Source: Pseudomonas sp.
Lineage (GTDB): Bacteria; Pseudomonadota; Gammaproteobacteria; Pseudomonadales; Pseudomonadaceae
DNA length: 46,637 nt
Assembly: GCF_017744435.1 (NCBI RefSeq)
Contig: NZ_JAGIBG010000040.1
Location: forward strand, 1-46,637
Direction: 5' to 3'
Shown here: positions 45,660-46,637 of the stretch, piece after piece
How positions within the stretch are numbered: position 1 is the first letter of the stretch
Layout: the number at the start of each line of letters is the position of its first letter
The notes under the pieces: model-generated
Told to the model about the DNA's origin: nothing
The model's database searches: none
Seen by the model: only the letters and a program-made list of their open reading frames with translations
Position numbers and translations under genes: made by a program

Positions 45660-46157
45660 TTACTCGGTGCTGTGCTTCTTGTCCTCTGCCTCGCGGCGGG
45701 CGATGGCTTCCGGAGAATAGACCGCATCGTATAAGCGAATTTCCCTGTCTATATCAAAATTAAATCCGCGACGTGTGTTATGCATCCACAGGCCTACTAT
45801 TGCCTCAGCTGCTCCTCGAGGGATATCCAACTCATGCAGCCCCTGGAGCATCCGGACCACCATCTCTGCCTCAACGGTTTTACGTGATTTGGCGAATCGA
45901 CGATATCTGATCCACGTAAAAGGCACTATTGGAATTACACCGGCAGCAATCCCGGCAACACCAAAGGGAAACCACAGGGCCGCTGCCATCATTGCGCCAA
46001 TCAGCACTGGGCGAACTGCGAAGGCAAGGATGGGTACTCGGTATAAGCTGGCTATGCTATTTGATGCTTCCTGTATAGTCGCTTGGTCAGTGATTAAGTC
46101 ATTGATATTTGGAACGGAAAACACAGAGTAAATCCTTGGTTTAGCTGAATAAACCAC
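45660..46157 (-). CDS. Membrane protein of unknown function (165 aa)
   Basis: The leftward frame has two hydrophobic segments (RPVLIGAMMAAALWFPFGVA and GIAAGVIPIVPFTW) followed by a cytosolic helical domain (SRKTVEAEMVVRMLQGLHEL, DREIRLYDAVYSPEAIARRE). The annotated GTG at 46157 lacks a ribosome site; GTG at 46124, behind AAGGA, is a better start and shortens the protein to 154 residues. It is AT-richer than the tail genes. No family is recognised. Confidence 0.6.
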   Translation of the reverse strand: MVYSAKPRIYSVFSVPNINDLITDQATIQEASNSIASLYRVPILAFAVRPVLIGAMMAAALWFPFGVAGIAAGVIPIVPFTWIRYRRFAKSRKTVEAEMVVRMLQGLHELDIPRGAAEAIVGLWMHNTRRGFNFDIDREIRLYDAVYSPEAIARREAEDKKHSTE

Positions 46158-46257
46158 TAAATGAGATTACTCCCAGCGATCGTGGCGAGAGTATCCCAGA
46201 AGGTAATTGGGCATCAGGTGTTCTATGGTACCTTGACTGATTGCCAAGATGTTATCG

Positions 46258-46467
46258 ATGAATCGGACCAAGGAAGGGATGATTGAGGCAGGCGAGCCCC
46301 TGATTCAGGAGGCTATCGACTCGCTCCGTCGATACCACGAAGCCAAGGACTTTGGCGCTGATCCGGCAGAGGTTGAGCGCCTGCGACTCATCGCAGAGTC
46401 GGTCTACCAGGCGGTGACCGACTACCAGCTCTACGCGCTCGGCCATCAGCCGCTGAAGCGTCACTGA
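46258..46467 (+). CDS. Small helical protein, paralogue 2 (69 aa)
   Basis: ATG at 46258 starts MNRTKEGMIEAGEPLIQEAI, then DSLRRYHEAKDFGADPAEVE and RLRLIAESVYQAVTDYQLYA. An ATG at 46249 is also in frame. It is the second copy of the 45295-45519 family and has diverged mainly at the ends, so the pair arose by duplication some time ago. Flanks the membrane gene 45660-46157. Confidence 0.65.
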   Translation: MNRTKEGMIEAGEPLIQEAIDSLRRYHEAKDFGADPAEVERLRLIAESVYQAVTDYQLYALGHQPLKRH

Positions 46468-46522
46468 TCGCAATTTGCTTGGGTCATCGTCGGTGGATGG
46501 CCGCGTTGCTACTCCCGCGGCC

Positions 46523-46637
46523 TTACGGATTACAAGCTCCCGGATCCTTGTATGTTTCGCACCATGCGGTCTTCAGAATGGCTCTGCATTCGGCGTCGTA
46601 TTTTTCACGTAGTTTGGCAGTGCTCGCTGGCGTAGTC
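46523..46637 (-). CDS. C-terminal part of a leftward protein, cut by the window edge
   Basis: Leftward in the last 115 bases an open frame reads TTPASTAKLREKYDAECRAI, then LKTAWCETYKDPGACNP and a stop at 46523. Three cysteines (AEC, WCE, ACNP) suggest a small exported, disulfide-bonded protein. The N-terminus is outside the window, so nothing more can be said. Confidence 0.45.
   Translation of the reverse strand, partial: TTPASTAKLREKYDAECRAILKTAWCETYKDPGACNP

Noticed and set aside
1..46637. Search for tRNA genes, integrase and att repeats
   Set aside because: No cloverleaf, no tyrosine or serine recombinase motif and no convincing terminal repeat were seen by eye; absence is not proven.

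Overview
The window is almost entirely a temperate, lambda-organised siphophage genome (prophage or excised phage) from a Pseudomonas host, most likely the P. putida/P. fluorescens side of the genus. The reasons are a high-GC codon style, a DUF1654 gene under a LexA box of Pseudomonas type, and many small genes of kinds typical of Pseudomonas prophages. No integrase, excisionase, tRNA or convincing att site is visible, so the left end of the element, and probably the right end, lies outside the window.

Layout. (1) 1-6070, leftward early operon: a frameshifted NdpA/YejK-like gene, an HTH protein, a Gp157-family protein, a recombination-type protein, a run of small overlapping genes and a secreted protein. 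It is fed by a leftward promoter (pL, about 6072-6101) that carries two repressor operators. (2) 6130-9550, immunity-proximal accessory array: short leftward units, several with their own promoter and terminator (LexA-controlled DUF1654 gene, three small paralogous genes, a LysE-type exporter, and a two-gene module next to cI placed like lambda rex). (3) 9633-14594, regulation and replication: cI (leftward), a three-operator region with pR, then cro, cII, an O-like initiator with six iterons inside its coding sequence, a P-like protein, nin-type genes (ninG is clear) and a Q-like candidate. (4) 14678-18350, accessory and lysis-adjacent genes: a duplicated OB-fold membrane protein, two holin-like membrane proteins, an Acb2-type anti-CBASS protein, an HhH protein, and a zinc metallopeptidase gene broken by one amber codon. 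(5) 18382-26948, head and neck: small and large terminase, DUF4055 portal, MuF-type protein, scaffold, major capsid protein, connector/completion proteins and tail terminator. (6) 27075-41732, tail: KilA-N gene, tail tube protein with an Ig-like domain, G/T-type chaperones joined by a -1 frameshift, an accessory insertion with two broken genes, tape measure, lambda M-L-K-I-J homologues, fibre and fibre-assembly protein. (7) 41791-42806, lysis: lambda R-like transglycosylase, Rz, and Rz1 nested in another frame. (8) 42945-46637, right-hand accessory genes: a lipoprotein, a YitT-type membrane protein behind an orphan Phd-like antitoxin, and two paralogous small genes flanking a membrane protein.

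How it works together. CI would hold pL and pR off through operators built on TTACC-N4-GGTAA. Derepression starts the leftward recombination operon and the rightward cro-cII-O-P-nin operon. The Q-like protein would then allow reading through the terminators scattered in the late region. Lysogeny and anti-defence functions ride as independent units, many ending in strong hairpins. The head, tail and lysis genes that can be checked are open; the decay signs (one frameshift, three in-frame stops) fall in accessory genes.
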